From positions 1-64,000 of the forward strand of contig CAVXZK010000005.1 of assembly GCA_963766365.1 (NCBI GenBank): a stretch of DNA of 64,000 nucleotides. The letters are read 5' to 3'. The notes under the pieces were generated by a model, which had not been told where the DNA came from, searched no databases, and worked only from the letters and a program-made list of their open reading frames with translations. The stretch is from JALORV01 sp963766365 (GTDB lineage: Bacteria > Pseudomonadota > Gammaproteobacteria > Burkholderiales > Burkholderiaceae_F). A program made the translations under genes and the position numbers. The stretch's first letter is position 1. Each line of letters opens with the position of its first letter. Positions 18,594 through 27,022 of this stretch are shown piece after piece.

Positions 18594-18953
18594 ATGAAAC
18601 CAACCAGGAAACCGGGGCGCGGGTTGCGCGTGGCGGACCAGATCCAGCGCGACCTGGCGGAAATGATCCAGCGTGAAGTGCCGACCGAGCGGGCCGGGCT
18701 GGTGACATTGACGGGCGTCGAGGTGTCACCGGACTACGCGCACGCCAAGGTGTACTTCACGACGATCGGCGCGCCGGTCGAGGCGGCGCAGCGGGTGCTG
18801 ACCGAGAAGGCCGGGTATTTCCACTCGCTGCTCTTCAAGCGCCTGTCGATCCACACGATCCCGCACCTGGTGTTCGTTCATGACGAATCGGTCGAGCGCG
18901 GCATCGAGATCGATCGGCTGATCGATGAGGCGAACCGGGGCCAGGGCCGCTGA
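18594..18953 (+). CDS. rbfA: 30S ribosome-binding factor A
   Basis: This 119-residue, normal-length protein has the conserved start RVADQIQRDLAEMIQREV, the KH-like segment LTGVEVSPDYAHAKVYFTT and the C-terminal LVFVHDESVERGIEIDRLID. RbfA binds the 30S subunit during late 16S rRNA processing. It follows infB across two hairpins and precedes truB by 15 bases. Confidence 0.93.
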   Translation: MKPTRKPGRGLRVADQIQRDLAEMIQREVPTERAGLVTLTGVEVSPDYAHAKVYFTTIGAPVEAAQRVLTEKAGYFHSLLFKRLSIHTIPHLVFVHDESVERGIEIDRLIDEANRGQGR

Positions 18954-18968
18954 GGCCCGGGAAACGCC

Positions 18969-19880
18969 GTGGGCAGGGCGCGCGGCGAACGTGTCGATGG
19001 AGTGCTGTTGCTGGACAAGCCGGGTGGCATGTCCTCGAACCACGCGCTGCAGAAGGCGCGGCGACTGCTGAATGCAGCGAAGGCCGGCCACACCGGGACC
19101 CTGGATCCGATGGCCACCGGATTGCTGCCGCTGACGTTCGGTGAAGCGACGAAGTTCTCGGCTGATCTGCTCGAAGCCGACAAGGCCTATCGCGCGACGC
19201 TGCAGCTCGGTGTCACGACGACGACCGGCGATGCCGACGGTGCGGTCATCGGCACCGCCGCAGTCGATGTTTCGGACGAGGCGATCGGCACTGTGCTGTC
19301 ACGCTTCGCCGGCACGATTGAGCAGGTGCCACCGATGCATTCGGCGCTGAAGCGGGAAGGGCGGCCACTGTATGAACTGGCCCGTGCAGGGGTGGTGGTC
19401 GAGCGAGCGCCCCGTCAGGTGCTCATCGCCGGCCTGCGGTGCGTGGAGCGAGCGGGTGACACGCTGTTGCTCGACGTGGAATGCAGCAAGGGCACCTACG
19501 TCCGCGTGCTGGCCGAGGACATCGGCAAGGCGTTGGGATGCGGCGCCCACCTGACAGCGCTGCGGCGGACGCGGGTCGGCCCGCTGATGCTGGAGGCGTC
19601 GGTGACGCTGGAGCACCTCGAGCAGATGACTGTTGACGCTCGTCGAGCGGCGTTGCGGCCGGTCGATGAATTACTTGGCTCACTGCCGAGGGTGGACCTG
19701 GATGACGACCTGGCCGGGCGCTTCCGGCAGGGCCAGCGGCTGGCGATGGACGCCGAGCCGCGCGGAGCACGCGTACGGGTGTACGCGGGGAACGCCGAAT
19801 TACTGGGCACGGCGAACGTCAGCGAGTGGGGCGTCGTAGCGCCCGAACGACTGATATCGAACGAGAAAGAAACACCATGA
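18969..19880 (+). CDS. truB: tRNA pseudouridine(55) synthase
   Basis: This 303-residue protein has motif I VDGVLLLDKPGGMSSN, the catalytic motif GHTGTLDPMATGLLPL (Asp in LDP), AYRATLQLGVTTTTGDADG and KGTYVRVLAEDIGKALGCGAHLTALRR, then a PUA-like C-terminus. It makes pseudouridine at position 55 of the tRNA T loop. The start is GTG 18969, matching the family N-terminus. Its stop overlaps the typA start in an ATGA junction, indicating translational coupling. Confidence 0.93.
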   Translation: MGRARGERVDGVLLLDKPGGMSSNHALQKARRLLNAAKAGHTGTLDPMATGLLPLTFGEATKFSADLLEADKAYRATLQLGVTTTTGDADGAVIGTAAVDVSDEAIGTVLSRFAGTIEQVPPMHSALKREGRPLYELARAGVVVERAPRQVLIAGLRCVERAGDTLLLDVECSKGTYVRVLAEDIGKALGCGAHLTALRRTRVGPLMLEASVTLEHLEQMTVDARRAALRPVDELLGSLPRVDLDDDLAGRFRQGQRLAMDAEPRGARVRVYAGNAELLGTANVSEWGVVAPERLISNEKETP

Positions 19881-21709
19881 AACGCCAGTTGCGCAACGTC
19901 GCGATCATTGCCCACGTGGACCACGGCAAGACCACGCTGGTCGACAAGCTGCTGCAGCAGTCCGGCACGTTCCGCGAGAACCAGCATGTAGCCGAGCGCG
20001 TCATGGACTCGAACGACCTCGAGCGCGAGCGCGGCATCACGATCCTCGCGAAGAACTGCGCGGTCGACTACGAAGGCACGCACATCAACATCGTCGACAC
20101 ACCGGGCCACGCGGACTTCGGCGGCGAGGTGGAACGCGTGCTGTCGATGGTCGATGGGGTGCTGCTGCTGGTCGACGCGGTCGAAGGCCCGATGCCACAG
20201 ACGCGCTTCGTCACGCGCAAGGCGCTGGCGCAGGGGCTGAAGCCGATCGTCGTCGTCAACAAGATCGACCGGCCGGGCGCCCGACCCGAGTGGGTGGTGA
20301 ACCACACCTTCGACCTGTTCGACAAGCTCGGCGCCACCGAGGAGCAGCTGGATTTCCCGGTCATCTACGCCTCGGCGCTCAATGGCTATGCCGGAACGAG
20401 CCCCGACGTGCGCAGCGGCGACCTGAGGCCGCTGTTCGATGCCATCCTCGCGCATGTGCGAGTGCGCGATGACGACGCCGATGGCACGCTGCAGCTGCAG
20501 ATCTGCTCGCTCGATTATTCGAGCTACGTCGGCAAGATCGGCATCGGCCGGATCACGCGCGGGCGTCTGCGCGCCGGTCAGGAAGTGCTGGTGATGCACG
20601 GCCCCGAAGGCGGACAGAACGCGCCGACCACCAAGGGCAGGATCAACCAGGTGCTGACCTTCGAGGGCCTCGATCGCAGGCTGGTCGACGAAGCGATCGC
20701 GGGCGACATCGTGCTCGTCAACGGCATCGACGACATCGGCATCGGCTGCACGCTGACACCGGTCGACGCACCCGATGCGCTGCCGCTGCTGAAGGTCGAC
20801 GAGCCCACTTTGGTGATGAACTTCCAGGTCAACACCTCGCCGCTCGCCGGGCGCGAGGGCAAGTATGTGACCAGCCGCCAGCTGCGCGAGCGGCTCGAGC
20901 GCGAGTTGAAGTCGAACGTCGCGATGCGCATGCGCGAGACCGAGGACGAGCAGATCTTTGAAGTGGCTGGCCGCGGCGAATTGCATCTGACGATCCTGCT
21001 CGAGAACATGCGGCGCGAGGGTTACGAGATGGCGGTGTCGCGCCCGCGCGTGCTGTTCAAGGAGGTCGACGGCGAGAAGCTCGAGCCGTTCGAGATGCTG
21101 ACGGTCGACATCGAGGAGGCGAACCAGGGCGCGATCATGGAGGAGCTGGGCCGCCGCAAGGGCGACCTGCAGGACATGCAGCCCGACGGCAAGGGGCGCG
21201 TGCGCCTCGAGTATCGGATTCCGGCGCGCGGCCTGATCGGCTTCCAGGGCGAGTTCATGACGCTGACGCGCGGAACCGGCCTGATGAGCCATGTGTTCGA
21301 CGACTACGGTCCGATCCGCGCCGGCGAAGTCGGCGAGCGTCGCAACGGCGTGCTGGTCAGCCAGGACGAAGGCGAGGCGGTCGCCTACGCGCTGTGGAAG
21401 TTGCAGGAGCGCGGGCGCATGTTCGTCAGCCCCGGCGACAAGCTTTACGAGGGCATGATCATCGGCATCCACTCGCGCGACAACGACCTGGTCGTCAACC
21501 CGGTGCGCGAGAAGAAGCTGACCAACGTGCGTGCCTCCGGCAAGGACGAGCACATCGACCTGGTGCCGCCGATCCAGCTGACGCTCGAGTCTGCGGTCGA
21601 ATTCATCGCCGACGACGAACTGGTCGAGATCACGCCACAGAGCATCCGGCTGCGCAAGAGGTACCTGAAGGAGCACGAACGCAAGCGCGCTCAACGCGAA
21701 GCCGCGTAG
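19877..21709 (+). CDS. typA: ribosome-associated translational GTPase TypA/BipA
   Basis: 610 residues. G1 is AHVDHGKTTL, G2 lies around RGITI, G3 is DTPGHADFGGEV and G4 is NKIDRPGA. EF-G-like domains III and V follow, with the BipA-specific C-terminus (GERRNGVLVSQDEGEAVAYAL, EFIADDELVEITPQSIRLRK). It is an EF-G-like GTPase acting on ribosome assembly and stress translation. I choose ATG 19877 over the upstream GTG 19826 because the family begins MKRQLRNVAIIAHVDHGK, and this start overlaps truB in the usual way. Confidence 0.94.
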   Translation: MKRQLRNVAIIAHVDHGKTTLVDKLLQQSGTFRENQHVAERVMDSNDLERERGITILAKNCAVDYEGTHINIVDTPGHADFGGEVERVLSMVDGVLLLVDAVEGPMPQTRFVTRKALAQGLKPIVVVNKIDRPGARPEWVVNHTFDLFDKLGATEEQLDFPVIYASALNGYAGTSPDVRSGDLRPLFDAILAHVRVRDDDADGTLQLQICSLDYSSYVGKIGIGRITRGRLRAGQEVLVMHGPEGGQNAPTTKGRINQVLTFEGLDRRLVDEAIAGDIVLVNGIDDIGIGCTLTPVDAPDALPLLKVDEPTLVMNFQVNTSPLAGREGKYVTSRQLRERLERELKSNVAMRMRETEDEQIFEVAGRGELHLTILLENMRREGYEMAVSRPRVLFKEVDGEKLEPFEMLTVDIEEANQGAIMEELGRRKGDLQDMQPDGKGRVRLEYRIPARGLIGFQGEFMTLTRGTGLMSHVFDDYGPIRAGEVGERRNGVLVSQDEGEAVAYALWKLQERGRMFVSPGDKLYEGMIIGIHSRDNDLVVNPVREKKLTNVRASGKDEHIDLVPPIQLTLESAVEFIADDELVEITPQSIRLRKRYLKEHERKRAQREAA

Positions 21710-21764
21710 CGGCTCGCGCTAGCACGCTTCCGTTCTTCGAACATTCAAAGGCTCCCGCCCTCGG

Positions 21765-21785
21765 CCCTCCCTCCGCGAGGGAGGG
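21765..21785. repeat. GC-rich perfect palindrome after typA
   Basis: CCCTCCCTC (21765-21773) and GAGGGAGGG (21777-21785) pair around a CGC loop in the 93-base gap between typA and the EamA gene. There is no T run, so it may be a REP-like element or an RNA-stabilising hairpin. Confidence 0.5.
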
Positions 21786-21802
21786 GACTCAATCCACCTC
21801 GC

Positions 21803-22707
21803 ATGGCTGATCCTGCCCACCGCCGCGCGCTGATCCTCATGGTTATCGCGCCGCTCTTGTGGAGCATCGCCGGCGTGGTGACGCGCAACCTGTCGCCGGA
21901 GCTGCAGGCGCAGGGGCGATTCGAGATCACGTTCTGGCGCAGCTTGTTCGCCGCGGTGTTCGTCGGTGGCTACCTGCTGCTGGTGCGGCGCGACTTCATC
22001 GGTGCGCTGACCCGTGCCGGCTGGCCGGGACTGCTGTCGGGATGCATGTGGGCGACGATGTTCGTCTGCTTCATGCTGGCGCTGACGCTGACCTCGACTG
22101 CGAACACGCTGATCGTGCTGGCGGTCGCGCCGCTGATCACGGCGATTCTGGCGCGCGCCGTGCTGAAGACGCCGATTCCGCTGCGCACCTGGCTGGCGAT
22201 CGCGATTGCGATGGCAGGCATCGTCTGGATGTTCGCCGGGGGCCTGCGCATCGAATCGCCCACCAGCCTGCTCGGCATGCTGATCGCTTTCGGCGCGCCG
22301 CTCGCTTCGGCGATCAATTTCGTCGTGCTGAAGAAGCGCGGCCAGTCGGTCGACCTGATCCCCGCGGTGTTCCTCGGCGGAGTGATCTCGGCTGTGCTGA
22401 TGCTGACTTTTGCCCTGCCTCTGATCGCGCTACCGCGCGATGTCGCGCTGCTGGCGGTGCTCGGCTTCTTTCAGCTGGGCCTGCCGTGCATGCTTCTGGT
22501 GATTGCGGCGCGCCATCTTCGGCGACCGAACTCGCGCTGCTGGCGCTGCTCGAAGTGCTGCTGGGACCGCTATGGGCCTGGTTGGGCGCCGGCGAAGTCC
22601 CGGCCGGTACGACCGTCTTCGGCGGAACCTTGGTGCTGGGCGCACTGGTTCTGAACGAGCTGGCCGCTGCGCGTGACCGCGGCCTGACGCGAGCGCGGGT
22701 CGGCTGA
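21803..22707 (+). pseudogene. EamA/DMT-family transporter, one frameshift
   Basis: A ten-helix drug/metabolite transporter of about 300 residues with two EamA repeats. The first repeat is intact (LILMVIAPLLWSIAGVVTRN, FWRSLFAAVFVGGYLLL, NTLIVLAVAPLITAILA). The second is interrupted near 22516 after LLVIAARHL and continues in another frame as SATELALLALLEVLLGPLWAWL to the stop at 22707. A single missing base before tcggcgacc restores the gene. The substrate is unknown. One of the few frameshifts in the right segment. Confidence 0.8.
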
Positions 22708-22729
22708 TGCGCGCGATAATTGACTCACC

Positions 22730-23518
22730 ATGGAGACTTCGGCCGCCGTGAACGATGCGCCGCTGCCGGTGCGGCATGTGGCGATTTCGCGGCCATTGAC
22801 GTGGCTCGCGCTGGGATGGCGGGACTTCACGCGCAGCCCGGTGGCGGGGCTGGTGCACGGCGCGTTCGTCGCGCTCGGCGGCTGGGTCGTGCTGCTGGTG
22901 TCGCTGCGCTACGGGTGGGTGGCACCGGGGGCGTTCTCGGGATTCGTGATCGTCGGCCCCATCCTTGTGACGGGTCTCTATGAGATCAGTCGGTTGCTGG
23001 CGCGTGGCGAGCGCGCCGGGCTGGGTGAGGCAGTCGCGGCGTGGCGCCGAGGTACGCAGCCGCTGGTGCAGCTGGGTATCCTGCTGGCGGTGCTCGGCAC
23101 GCTTTGGGTGGCCGCATCTGCGCTGCTCTTCACGCTGTTCGCGCCGGCGCCGCTGCGGGGCCAGGTCGAGTTCCTGCGCTACGCGGTCGTTGAGCAGGGC
23201 GATCTGCTGTTCACGCTGTGGGCCATTCTCGGCGGATTAGGCGTGGCGATCGTCTTTTCACTGACGGCGGTTTCTCCGCCGCTGTTGCTGGGCAGACGAG
23301 TCGGATTGCGCCAGGCGCTGCTCACCAGCGCACGGGCCGTCGGAGAGAATCCGGTCGCGATGCTGCTGTGGGCCCTCGTGATCCTGATTGCGACCTCGGT
23401 GTCACTCGCCACCGCGATGCTCGGTTTCCTCGTGACGGTTCCCGTTCTGGGTCATGCGAGCTGGCATGCCTATCGCGACCTCGTGGATGCCGAAGGCGCA
23501 GCGCTGCGCAATCCCTGA
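22730..23518 (+). CDS. DUF2189 family membrane protein
   Basis: 262 residues. A soluble N-terminus ends in PLTWLALGWRDFTRSP, the DUF2189 signature. About six hydrophobic segments follow, including VAGLVHGAFVALGGWVVLL, GPILVTGLYEISRLLARGE and HASWHAYRDLVD at the end. Family function is unknown. Its stop shares one base with the start of the next gene (TGATG), so the DUF2189 and DUF2788 genes are translationally coupled. Confidence 0.85.
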   Translation: METSAAVNDAPLPVRHVAISRPLTWLALGWRDFTRSPVAGLVHGAFVALGGWVVLLVSLRYGWVAPGAFSGFVIVGPILVTGLYEISRLLARGERAGLGEAVAAWRRGTQPLVQLGILLAVLGTLWVAASALLFTLFAPAPLRGQVEFLRYAVVEQGDLLFTLWAILGGLGVAIVFSLTAVSPPLLLGRRVGLRQALLTSARAVGENPVAMLLWALVILIATSVSLATAMLGFLVTVPVLGHASWHAYRDLVDAEGAALRNP

Positions 23519-23739
23519 TGGAAGGAACGCTCTTCGGCCTCACCGAGGAACGCATCGCCGAACTGGGGATGACCTGGGGCATCGGCGGCTTCATCGCGTT
23601 GATGCTCTTCATCATCTGGAAGCTTGCGATCGAGTCCAAGGCAGGTCGCTTCGGCACGTTCGTGTTGTTCTTCGTGCTGGCCTTCGGCATTCTCGGTTTC
23701 GTGGCCAAGTCGGTGATCCAGTGGATCCTCAAGCTCTAG
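23518..23739 (+). CDS. DUF2788 family small membrane protein
   Basis: This 73-residue protein begins MEGTLFGLTEERIAELGMTW. It has two hydrophobic helices (GIGGFIALMLFIIWKLAIE and FGTFVLFFVLAFGILGFVAK) separated by a basic turn, as in DUF2788 proteins. The ATG overlaps the stop of the DUF2189 gene. No role is known; coupling suggests the two membrane proteins act together. Confidence 0.82.
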   Translation: MEGTLFGLTEERIAELGMTWGIGGFIALMLFIIWKLAIESKAGRFGTFVLFFVLAFGILGFVAKSVIQWILKL

Positions 23740-24749
23740 GCCAGCCGCCAGCCCCGGCCAGCGCAGACGCACGCTGGCGTTTCTGCGTCGCGCCGATGAT
23801 GGACTGGACGGACCGGCATTGCCGTTACTTTCACCGGCTGCTGTCGCGTCACGCGCGGCTGTACACGGAGATGGTGACGACCGGTGCGCTGCTGAGGGGT
23901 GATGCGGAACGCCACCTGCGGTTCGATCCGGCCGAGCACCCCGTCGCGCTGCAGCTGGGCGGCAGCGAACCGGATGAGCTGGCACGGGCGGCGCGCCTGG
24001 GCGAACGTGCGGGCTACGACGAGATCAATCTCAACTGCGGTTGCCCTTCCGAGCGCGTGCAGCACGGCGCCTTCGGCGCATGCCTGATGGCGGAGCCCAC
24101 TCTCGTCGCCGACTGCGTCAAGGCGATGCGACACGCCGTGGCGGTCCCGGTGACGGTCAAGCATCGTATCGGCATCGATCGCGTCGAGGACTACGGCCTG
24201 GTGCGCGATTTCGTCGGAACCTTGCAGGGCGCAGGATGCGAGGTGTTCATCGTGCATGCGCGGAATGCCTGGCTCAAGGGACTGAGCCCGCGCGAGAACC
24301 GCGAGGTTCCGCCGTTGCGCTATGAGGTCGTGCGTCGACTCAAGCGCGATTTCCCGGCCGCCCGCTTCGTGCTGAACGGCGGACTCGGGACACTCGACGA
24401 GGCCGTGCAGCAATCCCAGGGGCTGGACGGCGTGATGCTGGGCCGCGCCGCGTACCACGACCCCTACCTGCTCGCGCGGGTGGATTCCGTTGTCTTCGGC
24501 GATGCGGGTCCCGCTCCCGGCCGTGCGGACGTTGTGATGCAGATGTCGACGTACCTGGAGCGCGAGTGCAGTGAGGGAACTGCAGCCCGGCACGTCGTGC
24601 GTCACATGCTGGGGCTGTACCAGGGGATGCGGGGCGCCCGGCGCTGGCGTCGACAGCTCAGCGACGCCGATCAGCTGGGCTCCGCCGGAGCCGGAATCCT
24701 CGCGTTGGCGCTGCGGGACGTGGAACCGCCGTTGCGCGCCGCCGCCTGA
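23721..24749 (+). CDS. dusA: tRNA-dihydrouridine(20/20a) synthase
   Basis: About 342 residues. The flavin-site start is FCVAPMMDWTDRHCRYFHRL, and YTEMVTTGALL, LNCGCPSERVQHGAFGACLM (catalytic Cys in the second Cys position) and VKHRIGID all follow the DusA subgroup. Reduces uridines in the tRNA D loop with NADPH and FMN. No ATG precedes the FCVAP segment. GTG 23721 is the only in-frame start that keeps it, overlapping the DUF2788 gene by 19 bases. ATG 23796 would cut the first strand. Confidence 0.9.
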   Translation: MDPQALGQPPAPASADARWRFCVAPMMDWTDRHCRYFHRLLSRHARLYTEMVTTGALLRGDAERHLRFDPAEHPVALQLGGSEPDELARAARLGERAGYDEINLNCGCPSERVQHGAFGACLMAEPTLVADCVKAMRHAVAVPVTVKHRIGIDRVEDYGLVRDFVGTLQGAGCEVFIVHARNAWLKGLSPRENREVPPLRYEVVRRLKRDFPAARFVLNGGLGTLDEAVQQSQGLDGVMLGRAAYHDPYLLARVDSVVFGDAGPAPGRADVVMQMSTYLERECSEGTAARHVVRHMLGLYQGMRGARRWRRQLSDADQLGSAGAGILALALRDVEPPLRAAA

Positions 24750-24758
24750 GGAAAGGAC

Positions 24759-25258
24759 TCAGCCTCGGCAGGCCTTGTCGGCCTCCGCCTCGCGGCGGCT
24801 CAGATCCTTGTCCGCTTTCTGCACTTCTTCGATGGTGGCCGCACTTCGCTGCATCAGGCCTGCACGGGCGTTGCGCGCGAGCTCCAGGTCGCGACGGCCT
24901 GCTCGCAACGCTGTCGTTCCTTGTCCTCGGCCTTCTTCTGGTCCGCCGCTGTGCGCTCGGCCTTCGCTTCTTCCTTCTGGCGCGACTGGTCGATGACCTT
25001 GGCTTCCGCGGCGTCGCGCGTGGCGCGCTCCCTGGCCGCCTTCTGTTCGTCGACTGCCACCGGCGGCGACGTGTTGACCGGACGGACCGCCGAAGTCCCC
25101 TCCGGACACTTGGTGTTCGAGTAGGTGACCTTGCCGTCGCGTGACTCGCAACGCTGGACCGTCTGCGCCGAGGCAGCGGGGGACAGAGTCGCCGCAAGCA
25201 GGCCCAGCATGGCAACGCCGCGCAGAGCCTGGGCCGGCGTGCGATACGCGCCGCTCAT
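24759..25258 (-). pseudogene. DUF4124-domain periplasmic protein, frameshifted
   Basis: A signal peptide (ALRGVAMLGLLAATLSPAASAQ) is followed by the DUF4124 core VQRCESRDGKVTYSNTKCPEGT, then a charged Ala/Lys/Glu coiled region. The first frame stops at 24854 after an unnatural tail. The other frame continues DLELARNARAGLMQRSA to CRG at 24759, the tail expected of this family, so a base is missing near 24890. ATG 25258 overlaps the stop of the next upstream DUF4124 gene. The function of the family is unknown. Confidence 0.65.
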
Positions 25259-25711
25259 GATCCGCATACTCGTCGGTAATCCGCCGTCAGCTTCATCGCA
25301 TGCTGGTCCATCGTGTTGAGGTCATCGAGCGAGTAGTAGGGTCGATTCACCAGCATGTTGCGCATCCGCTGCAGCGACTGGATCTCGCCCTGCAGGTAGG
25401 CGCAGTCGGCGTTGCGTTGCTGCTCATTCTGCTGCGCCGCGGCCGCCTGCTGCGAGCGCCTCTGGTCGGACAACTGCCGGGCCGTTTGCGCATCGCGCTC
25501 GGCCTTGTCACGCGCGGACTGCATGTCCTCCGCTGGAGGGGGCTGGCGCCGACTGCACCGATCGGACCGGTCGGGTGCCTTCCGGACAGTCCGCGTTCGA
25601 GTAAGTGATCCTGCCGCGCGCGTCCTCGCAGCGCTGGATCTGCTGTGCCATGGGGGAACTGCAGAGCACGACCGCCACGGGCAGGGCAGGGAGGACGGTC
25701 GATCGCTTCAT
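25255..25711 (-). pseudogene. DUF4124-domain periplasmic protein, frameshifted
   Basis: A second member, just upstream of the first on the same strand. Signal peptide STVLPALPVAVVLCSSPMAQ, then the core IQRCEDARGRITYSNADCPEGT. The frame breaks near 25528 at a run of C and resumes as PPAEDMQSARDKAERDAQ, a Gln/Ala-rich coil, ending LTADYRRVCGS at 25255. About 151 residues when corrected. The tandem pair shares the same layout and probably arose by duplication. Confidence 0.65.
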
Positions 25712-25733
25712 CGCGCAAGTCTAGCCAAGCAAC

Positions 25734-25770
25734 AAAAAAGCCGTCATCGCGGAGTGTCCGCGATGACGGC
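25734..25770 (-). terminator. intrinsic terminator of the secreted-protein gene at 25790
   Basis: A perfect 14-bp stem, GCCGTCATCGCGGA (25740-25753) with TCCGCGATGACGGC (25757-25770), has a three-base loop and is followed on the minus strand by a run of six T (25734-25739). Confidence 0.92.
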
Positions 25771-25789
25771 CTCAATTGACTGGATGGCG

Positions 25790-26869
25790 TTACTGCGCCG
25801 CGCCGATGGCCGTGCGCACTGCGTCGGCGGCCGTCTTGTTGAAACGGTACTGGTAGTCGTAGACGCTGGCGCCGGCCTGATACAGCTTGCCTGGACGTAC
25901 CCCCGGCAAGCCCTTGGAGGGTTCGACGAAGGCGATGCGTGCCGATTCGCGCTCGACCTGCGACACGCCGGTATCGAGCGGGTCGACGTTTGCCGGGAAG
26001 GACAGAACGACCGCCTTGGTACCGGCCACGGTGCGCTCTTCCCACTCGCCCTGCGCCAGCACCTTGTCGGCGGCCTTGTCGCAGAAGAGCGTGCCCGTCT
26101 TGGCCGGATACAGGGCGACTTCGCCTTTCTTGGCCGCGCCGGTCCGCTTGAAGAACATGGCGTACGGATTGGCCCCCTGCCGGTCCTCGTAGGCCAGGCA
26201 ATAGGGAATCTGCTTGGAGAAGTTGCCGACGAACTGCGCCGTGTCGGTGGCGCCCGTGAAAGACTCGCGGCGCGGCAGCATCAGCACATCATCGAAGAAG
26301 CGCGCGGTCGCCAGGTAGGCGATGGATCCCTTCGGGAAGCGTGCGCTGCCCGCCCTGGCGGCTTCCTGCTTCGGATAGTTGTCCGGCGTACGCAGAAACA
26401 GCGAGATCGGCATTTCCGAGACGTCGTAGCCCTGCAGCGTCACGGCCATGCGCAGCGGCGCCTGGCCAGCGTAGACGATATACACGGTGCCGTCGTTTGC
26501 CGGGATTGCAAAGTTCGGGCGGCCCAGTGCGCGGCGCTCACCGTTGAGCACCGCATGGGCAACGTCGATGTTGCCATTCAGTGTGGTCTGGTTGGCGTCG
26601 GAACTGGTCTCGGCGATCGGGTAACGGTTGCCTTCGCCGGCGGCGCCGGCCACGCGCATGTTGGAAACCTTGGTGCCCTGGAAGAGGTACAGGCCGTCTC
26701 CCTTGAATGCATCGAACGAGGGCGCGGTGACCGGCTTGGCGCCGGGAACCGGAACGGGCTTGGGCGCCGGGCCATAGACGACGACTTCGGACGCCTGCTG
26801 GGCCAGTGCGATGGGCGCCGTGATCGCCGCGAACGCGAGCGCGCAGAGTTTGAGTGCTTTTGCTGCCAT
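25790..26869 (-). CDS. secreted protein of unknown function
   Basis: 359 residues with a clear signal peptide (AAKALKLCALAFAAITAPIALAQ). I recognise no domain. A short Pro-rich linker (VVVYGPAPKPVPVPGAKP) follows, then a mixed alpha/beta body with the segments GDGLYLFQGTKVSNMRVAG and GRPNFAIPANDGTVYIVYAG. Two cysteines (PYCLAYEDR, GTLFCDKAAD) could form a disulphide. ATG 26869 has GGGAGA ahead of it; the longer frame to 26995 would bury the signal peptide. It is a single-gene unit with its own terminator. Confidence 0.75.
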   Translation of the reverse strand: MAAKALKLCALAFAAITAPIALAQQASEVVVYGPAPKPVPVPGAKPVTAPSFDAFKGDGLYLFQGTKVSNMRVAGAAGEGNRYPIAETSSDANQTTLNGNIDVAHAVLNGERRALGRPNFAIPANDGTVYIVYAGQAPLRMAVTLQGYDVSEMPISLFLRTPDNYPKQEAARAGSARFPKGSIAYLATARFFDDVLMLPRRESFTGATDTAQFVGNFSKQIPYCLAYEDRQGANPYAMFFKRTGAAKKGEVALYPAKTGTLFCDKAADKVLAQGEWEERTVAGTKAVVLSFPANVDPLDTGVSQVERESARIAFVEPSKGLPGVRPGKLYQAGASVYDYQYRFNKTAADAVRTAIGAAQ

Positions 26870-27022
26870 GAAGATCTCCCTAGAAATCGCCGACGCCGGT
26901 CGGATTGCCGAGCTCGGCGCGAATGGTACTGGCTGCCGAGCGGGCGCGGTCTCCGGAGTAAGGGCTGAAACGTCTCCCATGAAGGTGGGACTCAAGCTCG
27001 GGTTGCTCGCTACGGCCGCCGG

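Noticed and set aside
19496..21694. 732-residue open frame on the minus strand
   Set aside because: It is the antisense shadow of truB and typA in GC-rich DNA. The plus-strand proteins are unambiguous and the minus frame has no recognisable motif.
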